NCBI GenBank assembly: GCA_011109175.1
Contig: RDEW01000014.1
Location: 320,042 to 384,041 of the forward strand
Reading direction: 5' to 3'
Origin: Dicyema japonicum
Lineage: Eukaryota > Dicyemida > Rhombozoa > Dicyemidae
Length of the DNA stretch: 64,000 nucleotides
Below, one piece after another: positions 54,025-63,790 of the stretch (the first letter of the stretch is position 1; each line of letters begins with the position of its first letter). The notes under the pieces were generated by a model. It was not told where the DNA came from, did not search any database, and was given only the letters and a program-made list of their open reading frames with translations. The position numbers were made by a program, and so were the translations under genes.

Positions 54025-54940
54025 CTTACAATTTATTTACCCCGGTCCCTTCAAGTGAAGGAAACCGTGGATAAAAATAACGTAACTACCAATGAAGGAA
54101 GTTCTCAGAGAGCAAAAAGGTTGATCCGATCTTTGAAAGACGGGTCTTTCACCTAATATCAGGTAAGATCTCCCAATTTCATTTCCTCAGCGTAAAGATT
54201 GTGATCCCCAGTATTTTGATAGAGTTAGTGGAGGGGATTGACATTTTATTAAGGGTCAAAAAAGTGCCGAATTTGTTAGTCCTCTGTTTGAAGTAAAAAA
54301 TCATTGTCCTAGACTTTTCAGGACTTGTGTGTAATAGGTTCCTCGTAAGGCCACAGCTCAGGTTGTCCATCAAATCTTGTAAGTTGGTACCCATTGTGCG
54401 AACACCTTGATCTCTTGTTGCTAAGATTATGTCGTCACCATAATTAAGGACCAAAGTGTTGCCACTGCTATGGAAAGGCATATCGCTCATAAAGAGGTTG
54501 AAGAGAATTGGTGACAGTGGGACATGCAATTACCCTTCCTTTTTCTCGTTGAGGAAGTTTGCAGTCCAAATTTTTAAATTGTTCGAAATGTTCATCCTAG
54601 TGAGTAATTTCCGCGGAATCGAGTCAAAAGCTTTCTGTATACCAATGGAGCACATAAGGGTCTTTTGATGTTGAGGTTTGCATTGTAGGCCTTCTTTGAT
54701 GAATTTTAATAAGCTAAGTAGTTGTGGAGTGACCCTTCTTAAAACCATGTTTGAAGGATTTGTCCTGAAGGTAAAGTTTAGTTTGATCTAGAATGAGTTT
54801 TATAAAAGTTTGGAAGTGACTGAGTGTGGGATTCCCGAAGAACGCTAATAAACAACGAGACTGGGACAAGCTTATATGCTCGAAGATCATAGATGAGATA
54901 AATCGCGAAGAAAAATGATAGAATAAAAAAGTCAAAAATA
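54025..54940 (-). mobile_element. Family C jockey-like LINE, RT core to 3' end
   Basis: Minus strand: FKHGFKKGHSTTT (GHST block), CSIGIQKAFDSIPRKLL (motif A; the usual Asp is Gly), PLSPILFNLFMSDMP (part of motif B) and LVLNYGDDIILATRDQG (motif C as YGDD), then IPSTNSIKILGITIF. The 3' end (54065-54025) reads GGTTTCCTTCACTTGAAGGG then ACCGGGGTAAATAAATTG. Three frames are used, so it is inactive. Upstream frame 55274-55035 may belong to it but is not recognisable. Confidence 0.7.
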
Positions 54941-55393
54941 GAATAAAAAGACCAAAATCAGTGTGGAGGGTGAACTTTAAGAAAGGGTTACCATCATGAT
55001 GATTTCGGAATCCTGAAGAGACTTGCTTCTATGATCACATCTCTGTGAATGCTATTGAATGCACTGCGGATTTACACTCCACTATTATGACATTCTGATT
55101 ATCTGGCGGATTGGCGATGAAATTTAGAATTGAGTGAATTGCCGTTTTACATCTTTGAGGAATTCCATTCCAAGTTGAGTTGGGTTCAGTTTGAACACGT
55201 CTCTGAATGTGGGGTGCAGCGACGAGAACAGGCAATAGAGATTGGCCCCAAGAAGAGGAGATTGAGTTAGACAAGGGTTATAAAGAAGTACTTTTACTTA
55301 TTGTTTGATAAATAAATATCTCCATTATTAAAAACATGACAAATCATTAGATTTTTATTTATTGATAAAGAAGAAAAACGATAGGAGAGAAAG

Positions 55394-55495
55394 GGCTGGC
55401 TCATTGAGCTCATTTCCTTGCAAATCGTAAGGGGAAATGCGTTTTCAATTATGAGAGAAGCCAGAAGTTGCTAACTGTTAGTTTTTCTTTTATTA
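55394..55495 (-). repeat. Family F LINE 3' UTR fragment
   Basis: About 100 bp nearly identical to 14946-15047, including GGCTGGCTCATTGAG, CCTTGCAAATCG, AAGGGGAAA, GTTTTCAATTATGAGAG and AGTTGCTAACTGTTAG. At 15 kb this block lies at the 3' end of a family F coding fragment; here it is solo. Confidence 0.6.
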
Positions 55496-56011
55496 AATAA
55501 TAAAAATATAATTTAAAAAATGTATTGATAAAGAAATCTGTCATTTTCATATTATTTTGTTCTTTTTTAGTGAATTCATAATATCTGCTTTAAATCTTTT
55601 TTTATGAGTTTCTTGTTTGACTACATTAAGGTGCATCCTGAAAGCATGTTCCGTGTTTTTAATGACTTCATAATCTAAATATTTCGCTGTTATCTTCTTA
55701 AGATCATCCATCATAAAAAGTCTCTAAATTTTCATTTTCCAATTATATCCTGATTAATTGGGCTGCTTTTGTAATCATGTTTTCTAGTGTCATAAAGTTT
55801 AACTTCCAAGGCCTTTTTAAAGCAGTTTCGTATTTCTGATTTATTTTGTCCCAGGCCACAAGTAGACAAGTTGCATTATCTATCAGTAAGTTATAATAAT
55901 AATAATAAAGCCTTTTCACGAGAGCCATAGTATTTATAGCTCCGCATAGGCAGGACACACACTTTATTTAAGTAAAGAACAGTTAATTTTAACTAATCGT
56001 AGAACCAAGGA
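55496..56011. other. Unassigned, with a (TAA)n tract
   Basis: No recognisable gene. A short (TAA)n microsatellite at about 55887-55905 could be a retroelement tail. The minus frame 55958-55743 runs across it and has no known similarity. Confidence 0.3.
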
Positions 56012-56323
56012 ATGATCTTCACTTCTTTTTTTTCTTTTTCTTGTGTGAGTGTCCTTTCTAGACAATCCAGTTCCGCAGTGAGTATTCACTGATGACGGCG
56101 TCACTCGTCAAACCAAGTTATTAGAATGCCTATTTGGAGTTTTGCCAACAATAAGTTTTAATGTTGATCGGGAAACCATTGCATCTCAGAAAATAAAAAT
56201 TTATAAACTTCCGTATTTAATTGGTACCATTTACCCAAATTGGCGTATAGCAGCCTTCACGTAAGAGTTCTTCTTTTCAGTCGGACATCCTCTAGAGATG
56301 CTATACTTCTCACAGATAAATGA
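56012..56323 (+). CDS. Candidate small gene, unknown
   Basis: If two introns with GT-AG ends are removed (39 bp beginning gtgagtattcac at about 56076, and 20 bp beginning gtaagagttc at about 56260), a frame runs from ATG 56012 to TGA 56321-56323. It reads LLECLFGVLPTISFNVDRE, then IYKLPYLIGTIYPNWRIAAF and RTSSRDAILLTDK. The composition looks protein-like and the introns have the local size, but no family is recognised and the N-terminus (Ser/Phe-rich) is unconvincing. It could be the start of a longer gene or chance. Confidence 0.28.
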
Positions 56324-56679
56324 ATATTTATACAGATCTGACTTTATTTTTTTACATATTCTAATTTTTTTCATTTTGATTTAGTTGCTCAAGTCAGACA
56401 CACCGATTTGGGATCTGAAATGGAATGACCCTCTCGGACACTAGTTCATCCAAGCGGCGTGGATTTTCATTCGTGCTTGATAAGTCCAAGATATATCCGG
56501 ACTTGTTTTCAGTTTATTTTAAAGTTTCCATTACATTCGTGTAACCATGCCGCTATTCTTTAAGAATTTGAGATCTGAATCAGAAGAGAATCTTTTTAGA
56601 TGCGGACCAAGCACTGGGCGTCTCCTGAAACAAGTGGATCACATGACAAGAGGTGAATGAACTAGTCTATTAAAATCAA

Positions 56680-56888
56680 AAAGCCGAGGATCAGAAGAGA
56701 AGGAAGTACCTAAGCATATCGGAGGATCATTTGCTTGTCTCATTTGCTGTTGAGACGTCAAGAATCCTTGTCCCACAAGCGGTAGACTTAGTCCATCGGA
56801 ACGACTCAATGGTCCAAAGGGTCACCAAGGACCCACGTGAGACTGGTTGGCTTCGAGCGTATCCCGATAGCCAATGTCAGAGAAAACC
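56680..56888 (+). mobile_element. Family E retrotransposon C-terminal fragment
   Basis: A 210-bp stretch homologous to 4747-4953 that keeps an open frame: KAEDQKRRKYLSISEDHLL, VSFAVETSRILVPQAVDL and GWLRAYPDSQCQR. The block A-E-x-x-K-x-x-K-Y followed by a hydrophobic FxxFAxET segment is characteristic of the terminal domain of this lineage. It lies immediately 3' of YJU2 in convergent orientation. Confidence 0.6.
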
Positions 56889-56933
56889 TTTAATTTATAA
56901 TTAATAATTTAAAATAACAAAATGTAATAAAAA

Positions 56934-57897
56934 TCAATCGCCGTCAGAACTGCTATAATCAACGAATAATGGATTATTTGCCTCCGTCTTGACAGGTTGG
57001 AGACATAATTCAGTTTTAACTTCTTGGAGAGAATTATCAATCGGCTCGACTTTGACAACCGGATTAAATTGTGTTAATTTTTTTGACGAATTAGCCTCTG
57101 AAATTTTCGAGATTTTTGCCAGAGACCTCAAATGCTCCAATTTTACGTCCCTCTTCTTCGAGACAACATTCTGATCCTCGTAGTAATCTATTTGTTCATC
57201 GACCTCACTCTTCTTCTGCTGTTGAAGGGCAAGCATTTCCTTCAACAACTCCTCATCTTCCTCATCTTCCGGAGTTTTCTGTGTAAACTCGCTTATAATC
57301 TCATCGTAGTTGGTTATATTGTTGTTCCTTTGGTTGAATTCCAAGATCTTTTCCAGAGTTTCCATGGCCTCCATTTCCTTGTATGACTGCTTAGTTCGGT
57401 TCTCCAACATCTATTGAACTAAGAATATTCTATAACCATCATTGGATTGTTCGCCTCTTCCTCCTTTCGGGCCTCCTCTTCTTCCGCAGCCAGTTTTTCA
57501 GCCGTCCTGAAACCTTCGAAAGCCCTCGTGGCCCCAAACTCCATAGAATAGTCCATATTTGCAAGGTCAGTCTTAAAGTGATCTCTGAGGCACATTTTGG
57601 ACATCTGATGTAAAACCTCATTAGTGTGAGCCCCAAATAATCTTCTCCGATAACATCTTCTTTCCTGGAATTAAACTTCTTTCCTTTGTAAATGTACTCA
57701 CCACACGTGTTACATCTGCATATGGAAATGATTATACCTCATATTAAACGGAGCCATCACCCTAATATGAAATTGGTTGCCTTTACGCATTGGAATCCTG
57801 GGGATATCATTTGGGTCAAAGTCTGGAGGGTAATATTTCTATAAATTATGCCAAATATATTGTGTACATTAAAGACTTTTCTTTCAGTTCCAGTCAT
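56934..57897 (-). CDS. YJU2: Splicing factor YJU2 (CCDC94/Cwf16)
   Basis: Component of the catalytic spliceosome that promotes branching. Minus strand, ATG at 57897 (MTGTERK, then [15 protein letters not shown]) and stop TGA at 56934-56936. Introns of 38, 22 and 26 bp leave 878 bases; one added T gives 292 aa. Visible: [50 protein letters not shown], so a C4 zinc module (CxxC...CxxC), then [27 protein letters not shown], and [20 protein letters not shown] followed by an acidic, coiled C-terminus ending SSSDGD. Oddity: the AAA run at 57575-57577 must be one longer to give ITFKTD, which is the conserved residue string in human YJU2. The family is single-copy. Confidence 0.94.
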
Positions 57898-58039
57898 TCA
57901 ACAACAAACTATAAATTTAAATTTATTAATTTTAAATTGTTTTTTTTATTTTAATTTTATTTTTGTTGTTTTATCAGAACGGGGTACCATAAGGGTAACC
58001 TCGTCATTTGCTCTTTTTTGATTTGTATTATATACGGAT
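57898..58039. promoter_or_regulatory. Upstream flank of YJU2
   Basis: Short AT-rich region between the YJU2 start and a dispersed repeat. No motif identified. Confidence 0.2.
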
Positions 58040-58195
58040 TATCGCGTTCTAGCCACGTGGCGCCATGTGGTGCTTCGTGGCTAGTTGGTTGAAGTTTGTG
58101 TTTTGTTCGTATGTTCCTCCTCTCTCTTCCTATTAAAGTGGCGTCATGTGATCCACCTGTCTAGATGGCGCCCAGTACCAGGCCGGCACGAAAAA
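58040..58195 (+). repeat. Dispersed repeat, pairs with 25.99-26.16 kb
   Basis: Begins GCGTTCTAGCCACGTGGC and includes CGTGGCTAGTTGGTTGAAG, GTGGCGTCATGTGATCCACC and GATGGCGCCCAGTACCAGGC. Blocks are co-linear with the 26 kb copy over about 150 bp. Non-coding. Confidence 0.5.
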
Positions 58196-58449
58196 GGATA
58201 ATTTGCTTTCCCTCACTCCACTGGAGGGGTTTTTTAAAACTGCAACTATGGACGTCTTTTACCCTTTATGCTGATTCCGGATGGACTCTGTTTCTGTGGA
58301 AGCTGGATACACTTAATTAGTAGCGTGCGTCATGTGGTTCACCATCTTTGGTGGCTCCAGATATAATCCTAAATTATATCCAAAAAGGACGATTAGTCAA
58401 CAACCATCCAGAGGAGTTCCCCTTGGCCGGCACTTCCTTCTAGTTAAAG

Positions 58450-58540
58450 CATGCGAGGACTGCTGAGGGAAGTTGGGATCACCTGAATTTTTTCATTCTG
58501 GCCATGACAGTTTTTTGGTTCAATAAATTTAACTTGCCGA
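58450..58540 (+). mobile_element. LINE 3' end
   Basis: Contains GTTGGGATCACCTGAATTTT and GACAGTTTTTTGGTTCAATA. The last words also end the remnant at 2580-2630 (GGTGATTTTTTGGTTCAATA), so these are two copies of one 3' terminus. It is immediately followed by another LINE fragment. Confidence 0.5.
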
Positions 58541-58546
58541 CCGTAA

Positions 58547-58870
58547 TTTAATTCTACACTGACAACATAGTCCTCAAATCCAGTAATCAATGCTTGCAGA
58601 CATCCACCATATACCTGTTCGATCGTATAGAGAGATGGATGGATATAAACTTACTTACGGCAAGTCCTGAAAAATCATGTGTAACCCTATTCACCTCTAA
58701 GGGAAAATTACAATCTCTTATCTACCCTGGTCTTCAGTGAAAAAAACTTTCGTTCACGAACTCGATTAAAGTATAGAGGGTTACTCTCGACTATCTCCAC
58801 AACGGAATAGGCCATCCTCGCTAGTCCACCTGTGAGGATAGAGGAAAGTGTGCCTCTTTTCATTTAAATG
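58547..58870 (+). mobile_element. Family D (CR1/L2-like) RT fragment around motif C
   Basis: Plus strand reads LYTDNIVLKSSNQCLQTSTI, so the catalytic YADD box is mutated to YTDN, followed by RWMDINLLTASPEKSCVTLF, the conserved WxxxNxLxxxxxKSxxTLFT block. Then a short C-terminal piece and stops. Inactive. Confidence 0.6.
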
Positions 58871-59470
58871 AACCTAGAAGACGCGATGGCATATGTTGAA
58901 TTAGAGAATGAATATGACGGTATTTCACCGGTAATTATCTTTAGCGCTTATACGGATATTTTATTGGTTTTTTTTAATTGGTGATTTTTAATTGACAATT
59001 CAAGGTCTAGTGGCAACGAGTGTGGATCTCCACATTTTTCGTGATTGGCTTTTACTTTTATTACTGTTAGACATGCTTAAAAACTAATCCTTCAAAAGAT
59101 CTCTCCACGACTCGAATTATCCCTTTTCTAACATGGCTTCCACACAAGATACTTGACCACGACCCATTTGACCAATCTAGTTCAATTCATTTCTGTCGGT
59201 CTAGAACAAAACCAACTTATTAAGTGATCTCAGTTTCTAGTAATTCCCACAATCTCCTTGAGTGGTCCGATAGCGATCCCACCGTCTTCCGGAAGTGTCT
59301 CATCTAATTTCAACGGAAGAATTCGATAGAGGTGTCTTTATTCGAAACTGATCGGAATTCCTCCACATAGATAACTTTTCCTTCAACATTGTTCTATGCA
59401 GAAACACAGGAAACCTCGGTCATTTCTTATGGGCGACCACATCAAATGGAAATTATTATTATAGGCACGT
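58871..59470. other. Spacer, no feature recognised
   Basis: Unremarkable sequence between two LINE fragments. No coding similarity found. Confidence 0.3.
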
Positions 59471-59479
59471 ACACGATGC

Positions 59480-59935
59480 CAAGATCATGACAAAGCATGT
59501 GCAACACGAAAAGTTAACAATCTAATTAACCCCCATCTTTTTCGATCCGTTGCCATGTTCCGTAGCGTATCGTGAGATCTTTATCTTGAATAACCGGCAG
59601 TGTTGTCCTCGGCCGGCCGCGGAAACGAGAAGCTTCTAAGACAAAATACTCCTCCATTGTTATGTTGGCAGGGGTCCCCATAACGTGGCGGAGTATGTGT
59701 CCAAAAAGCCTCCATCTTGAATCAGTAATCTCACATGATATTGGCTCAGTTCCTGTTCTCTTGTATAAGATTTCAAACTCCTTCGATATTTTTGTCTCTT
59801 GGAGACATCCGATTTATATCTTGTATTTTGAAAAATCTTCACAAAGTTCTTTTCTTTTCCATGCACTAGAGAGTCTTTAACATTGAACGTTAAAAGAGAG
59901 AAGTCATTTAGGTTGCAATTTTCGTGTTTTTCAGA
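59480..59935 (-). mobile_element. Family F (RTE-like) LINE C-terminal fragment
   Basis: In one minus frame: CEITDSRWRLFGHILRHVMG, then TPANITMEEYFVLEASRFRG and RPRTTLPVIQDKDL. This matches the RWxLFGHILRxxxxxPA...Y(Y)F...FRGRPRTTL block, the same as at 15.3 kb. The first part is shifted relative to the long open frame 60019-59660, so the element is frame-broken. Confidence 0.6.
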
Positions 59936-59944
59936 CATACTTTT

Positions 59945-59975
59945 CAAGAGAGACGTCACCACCTCAACCAAAAAA
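59945..59975 (-). repeat. 5' end fragment of the tRNA-derived SINE
   Basis: The minus strand reads GGTTGAGGTGGTGACGTC, the same A-box-like start as in the SINE copies at 12.8 and 30.3 kb. Nothing more of the SINE follows. Confidence 0.35.
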
Positions 59976-60107
59976 TGGAAATAAAATGGAATGGAAATAA
60001 ACATTTTAAAATAAAACACTCAACCCCAATAAAAATATTATATTTAATTATAAATTAAATATTAAAAAAATAATAAATTAAAAAATAAAAAAGTTAATAT
60101 TTTTGAT

Positions 60108-61222
60108 ATGTATTATGTGAGGACGAATCTGAACATATTGATTATTATCATATTAATGAACTCATCACGATCATTCCTCGATGAAGCAAATCCATACTTA
60201 TTAGAACAAACTTCTACGACTTATTCTAATGTAGAAGATAGATCATTAGCTTTCAACCCGTTCATGACTGGTAAGACAACTAATATTTATTAGACCTGGG
60301 AGATACGCGCAACGAAAGAGTTCAAATTCAGAATTCTACACTTTATCTGTTAATTTTGAAGAGGCTTATTCGAAAATTAGTATTAAATGGAAACAGTCCC
60401 CCCGATGGAATGAATTTTCTGGGCAACATCAAATACAGAGTTTATTTAACGATTAAACAAAATGACCTGGATTTTTTAACCTCATTTTTAAATTCTGAAG
60501 AAGAAATCGATGAGCTTCATCAAATGTTTACAATTTTGGACACTTGGGTCGTAAAACAACATGTTGGGTGGACAGATCCTACTGTCAGAAGTAACTATAC
60601 AGAATATTATATATTTCTAATCGGAATAATTCTATTTTATCTTCTAAGACACATTTCACTGAGGAAATTTTTTTTCATCGTCTTCTTGATGAGTTTCTTT
60701 TGGAGCTTCTTCACTCTATATAAGGTAATTTTACAGGCAACATTATAGAAAGAGCAAGCGAGACGTCTAAAACCAGTGAAGGTTGACAATTCTACACTCT
60801 CTCGTATTTATCGGTGGTTTTGGAATCAACCAGATCTGTTTGACACTCTGATTGAAGACACGTTGATGGATCCTATCTGGAATGTAAATCCATTAGCGGT
60901 TTTATTGTTTGGTCATAAATAGGCTTTGGGAAATGTGTTTTTTGAGTTTTGCAAACATATTCACCTCGGTGCTCTAGCACGTGGTATTTCAGAAGAGATT
61001 TCTCTCAGCGCTTCGTTCATTTCTCTCATTTTCTCACTCGTCGTCTTTGTTATTATTCTCTACATTGTTTGCAACATTTTTATTAGCAAAATATTGACTT
61101 ATTCGAGTGTGGCTGATCCCATTCCACGGGTCAAATTTGAGGAATCAGCCATTCGTAGTCTACGTCCCAGGAAGATTTGTAGACATAAGAGACGACGTTT
61201 TATAAAATATATTAAATATTGA
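60108..61222 (+). CDS. CLCC1: Chloride channel CLIC-like protein (CLCC1-like ER membrane protein)
   Basis: ER membrane protein family proposed to form an anion channel. ATG at 60108 with an N-terminal signal-anchor (NLNILIIIILMNSSRS) and stop TGA at 61220-61222. Introns of 23, 24 and 24 bp leave 348 codons, 347 aa. Blocks matching the family: RLIRKLVLNGNSPPDGMNFL, a membrane helix (YYIFLIGIILFYLLRHISL), RKFFFIVFLMSFFWSFFTLY (family: RRxxIISFLFSLGWNWMYLY), KEQARRLKP, YRWFWNQPD...LMDPIWNVNPLAVL, then VFFEFCKHIHLGALARGISE, the last helix (FISLIFSLVVFVIILYIVCN), and a basic end with IRSLRPRKICRHKRRRF. Human CLCC1 (about 550 aa) has a long C-terminal tail that is absent here. Assignment is by motif reading; similarity is moderate but co-linear. 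Confidence 0.82.
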
Positions 61223-61473
61223 TATTTTATGTTTATTTTTTAAATTTAACTATGAAATTTTTTTATTTGTTATTTAACCTCATGTTTACACTACAAATAA
61301 TCACAACTGATTAATCCAAGGAAGGAAGTAAATAAATTAAAGGAAGGAACCTTGTGCCGAGAAAATCCATCCTCCATGTCCATTACAGGGATCTAAGAGA
61401 GGTGGAAAAGTGGTTCTGCACTCTTCCATTTTCATCACGCGTTCTACGGTCTCTACATCACTTGATTCTTAGC
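61223..61473. other. Spacer between CLCC1 and the kinase fragment
   Basis: No recognisable sequence. A few in-frame stops precede the kinase fragment; no catalytic loop or activation segment is found here. Confidence 0.3.
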
Positions 61474-61706
61474 CGGAGAATTTAAATATTAAAGGAATAA
61501 AGGGAAATGAAGTTATTGCTTGGTTATCCAATGGTAACAGGCTCGTAATACCAGAGGACACTTTTTTTCCAATTCCTGACGACTGGTACTTCGAAATTGT
61601 GCTTAAATGCTGGGACCATAATTTAAGCAATCGATCTCCCTTCAAAAGCATTTTTAAGTTTTTTAATAATTGGATGAAAAACTCTCCCACTATTTATTCA
61701 TTATAA
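61474..61706 (+). pseudogene. Tyrosine-kinase C-lobe fragment
   Basis: The open frame up to TAA 61704-61706 reads GIKGNEVIAWLSNGNRLVIP and, after a short loop, FEIVLKCWDHNLSNRSPFKS and IFKFFNNW. This is the end of a protein-tyrosine-kinase domain: xxxxEVxxxLxxGxRLxxP, then the xIxxxCWxxxxxxRPxF motif (here NRSPF). No N-lobe, catalytic loop or DFG motif was found upstream. It may be a single remaining exon, an exon of a gene running in from upstream, or a relic. I favour a relic. Confidence 0.5.
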
Positions 61707-62039
61707 AATATTTTTTCCAATAAAAGTAGTCTTGACTACCTTATTATGCACTAGGGTTATATTTGATAGGGATTTTTGAGACCTCCAGTGTTCTTGATAC
61801 CCCTAGCGGTTTTTTAATTGCAGATTTTACAGAAAATAGGTTGCGAAGCACATCCCCGTTAGATTCTCTACTAGGTTGAAAAATTGAGTAGATTCAATAT
61901 TTTGTTTTGATAAATTTGGCAAGATTTTGGTATACCATGTCACATGGTGTTATTATCTTGCAAAACGAACTAAAAAGTAATCTCTTCGTCACTTTTGCAA
62001 CACCATGACAATAATTGTTTCAAGATCTCCATTTTAGAC
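61707..62039. other. Spacer, no feature
   Basis: AT-rich sequence without recognisable coding similarity. Confidence 0.3.
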
Positions 62040-62336
62040 TCTGAAGCGCAGGCTGCAAGGAAAGAGGTCTAGGAGGAGCTCGCATAGTTCAAGGTGGTCC
62101 TGATATATTTTTTTGTAGATTATTCTGATGGTTTCCTTGTCCTGGCCCAATATAGATCCGGCCTTCATTCTTATTCATGGCTCTTTTATTATGTGCGGAG
62201 GGCGTTCATTTTCTTGCTTGCTTTTGCAACCACGTGATTCACGTGGAAGCACTCTGACTGTTGGAGCTGAGATCACTTTGTTAGTTGAGAACTCTTTTCT
62301 TTGATCTTGGGGCAATAAATAAGTAATAATTATGGC
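62040..62336 (+). mobile_element. Retroelement 3' end similar to the family A copy at 1.8 kb
   Basis: The terminus GAGATCACTTTGTTAGTTGA followed by GAACTCTTTTCTTTGATCTT and GGGGCAATAAATAAGTAATA corresponds word for word in order to 1811-1890 (GGGATCACTTAGTTAGATGA, GAACTTTTATTTCTT, GATCTTGG, AATAATAATAAT). It ends in an A/T-rich simple tail. Coding part too decayed to read. Confidence 0.45.
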
Positions 62337-63640
62337 GATTTTTATTTTGACTTTATAAATCGGAAATTTTGGCCTAAAAATTGATTAAATGATAAATTTA
62401 TCTACAAAAAAATTTTTTAATATAAAAAACTAATTAAAATCTTTATTAAAATACAGAATAATGTAACCAAAAACGTTTTTCGGTTTAAAATTTTAGGTCT
62501 TTAAATGATAATTTTATCAATAATAAAAAATTTTTCTAGATAATTATGTAGAAGGATATTTTTCAAATAGCAGTATATGCATGGAGAAATATGTTGCTTT
62601 TCCATTTTTTAATAGAAAAAACTTATTAACAGAAAATCTAGATTCCAGATACTTTTTAATTCTACATAAATTGTTACTGAAATACATTTTTTAAATATGT
62701 CTTTTACGATGAAGTAAGTTTTCCCTGTCATCTTTATCAATTTATAAGCCAGTGTTGACATAATATACCGTTCCAGGCATCGCTATATTAAATTCCATCA
62801 AAATTTTTATTTTTTACATCAATAAAAATTTTTACAATAATATTTAACAATTTCAAGACAATTTCCCCTTCTGACCGGAATTATTTTGGGTAGATAGCCA
62901 ATTTTAATAAATTTTTCTGTTTTTTATGCAAGAAATTTATTATTGCATTTACATATATTTATATCGATTTTGTAGATCAAACCAACTTTTCCAACTCTAT
63001 AATAAATGCATTTAAAAAAACTCAAAAATAGCTTCGGTAGAGTTACCTTTGGCATACACTTTTGCATAGAAGGAAGTAAAGCGATATCCTATACCCACTA
63101 AGTTTTGTAAATTTACTGTTCAACTTATGCAAAGAAAATCATATTCTACTAAGCAGTGACCTCATTGATCGTAGAGTCGGTGAATAGAATGAGAAAATCA
63201 GATATTTTTTACAGTAGCACCTGTAAAATACTAATAAAAATGATAGACCTGTTAGTTTGAAATGTTTTTTAGACAAAAGATTCAATAAAAAGCTGTTGTT
63301 AGAAAATTTGTGAGTTTATATAAAATTCACCAGGATATTTTCTAATAACAGTCTTTACATCTTCAATGACTTTCCTGATTTGAATGCGGCATAACAGTTG
63401 ATGACACGTTAATATTTTATTCAAAAACTCTAAAAACTAATAAATAAAAAATAAAAAGCAATAAAAATTTTGACTTAATTGACATAAAAATTAATTTTGA
63501 CCTTTTTTGACATAACCCAAAATTTTGACTTTACAACTTTTGATTTATATAACATTTTTGATTAAAAATCACATTTTTATAAGTTTTAAACAATTTTAAA
63601 GAACATATGAATTTTTGACTTTATTGACAAAAATTGCCCT
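62337..63640. other. AT-rich intergenic DNA
   Basis: About 1.3 kb of very AT-rich sequence with long A and T runs, no open frame of interest and no recognisable repeat. Confidence 0.45.
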
Positions 63641-63649
63641 ACTAATAAT

Positions 63650-63790
63650 TCAATAGCTTAATGGTTCGTGTGTTATGCCACTAAAAATTGTCCGTGGGAT
63701 CGGATCTCTCCACGGATCACTTGGTTGAGGTTTTCTCATTCTCTCTTCTATTCCATCTCTTCCCTCAATTATAGACTACTGTATCAGTTC
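63650..63790 (+). repeat. SINE-like element with tRNA-like 5' part
   Basis: At 63655-63665 TAGCTTAATGG fits a Pol III A box. At about 63691-63711 the hairpin CGTGG / CCACG encloses GATCGGATCTCT, resembling a T arm with a degenerate B box. It is followed by GGATCACTTGGTTGAGG, the same words as LINE 3' ends in this window, and a pyrimidine-rich stretch. Not a functional tRNA: the anticodon arm and acceptor stem do not form. Confidence 0.45.

Noticed and set aside
56385-56450. Short frame LLKSDTPIWDLKWNDPLGH after an AG, exon-like
   Set aside because: Only 19 residues before a stop, no upstream frame to join, no recognised family.
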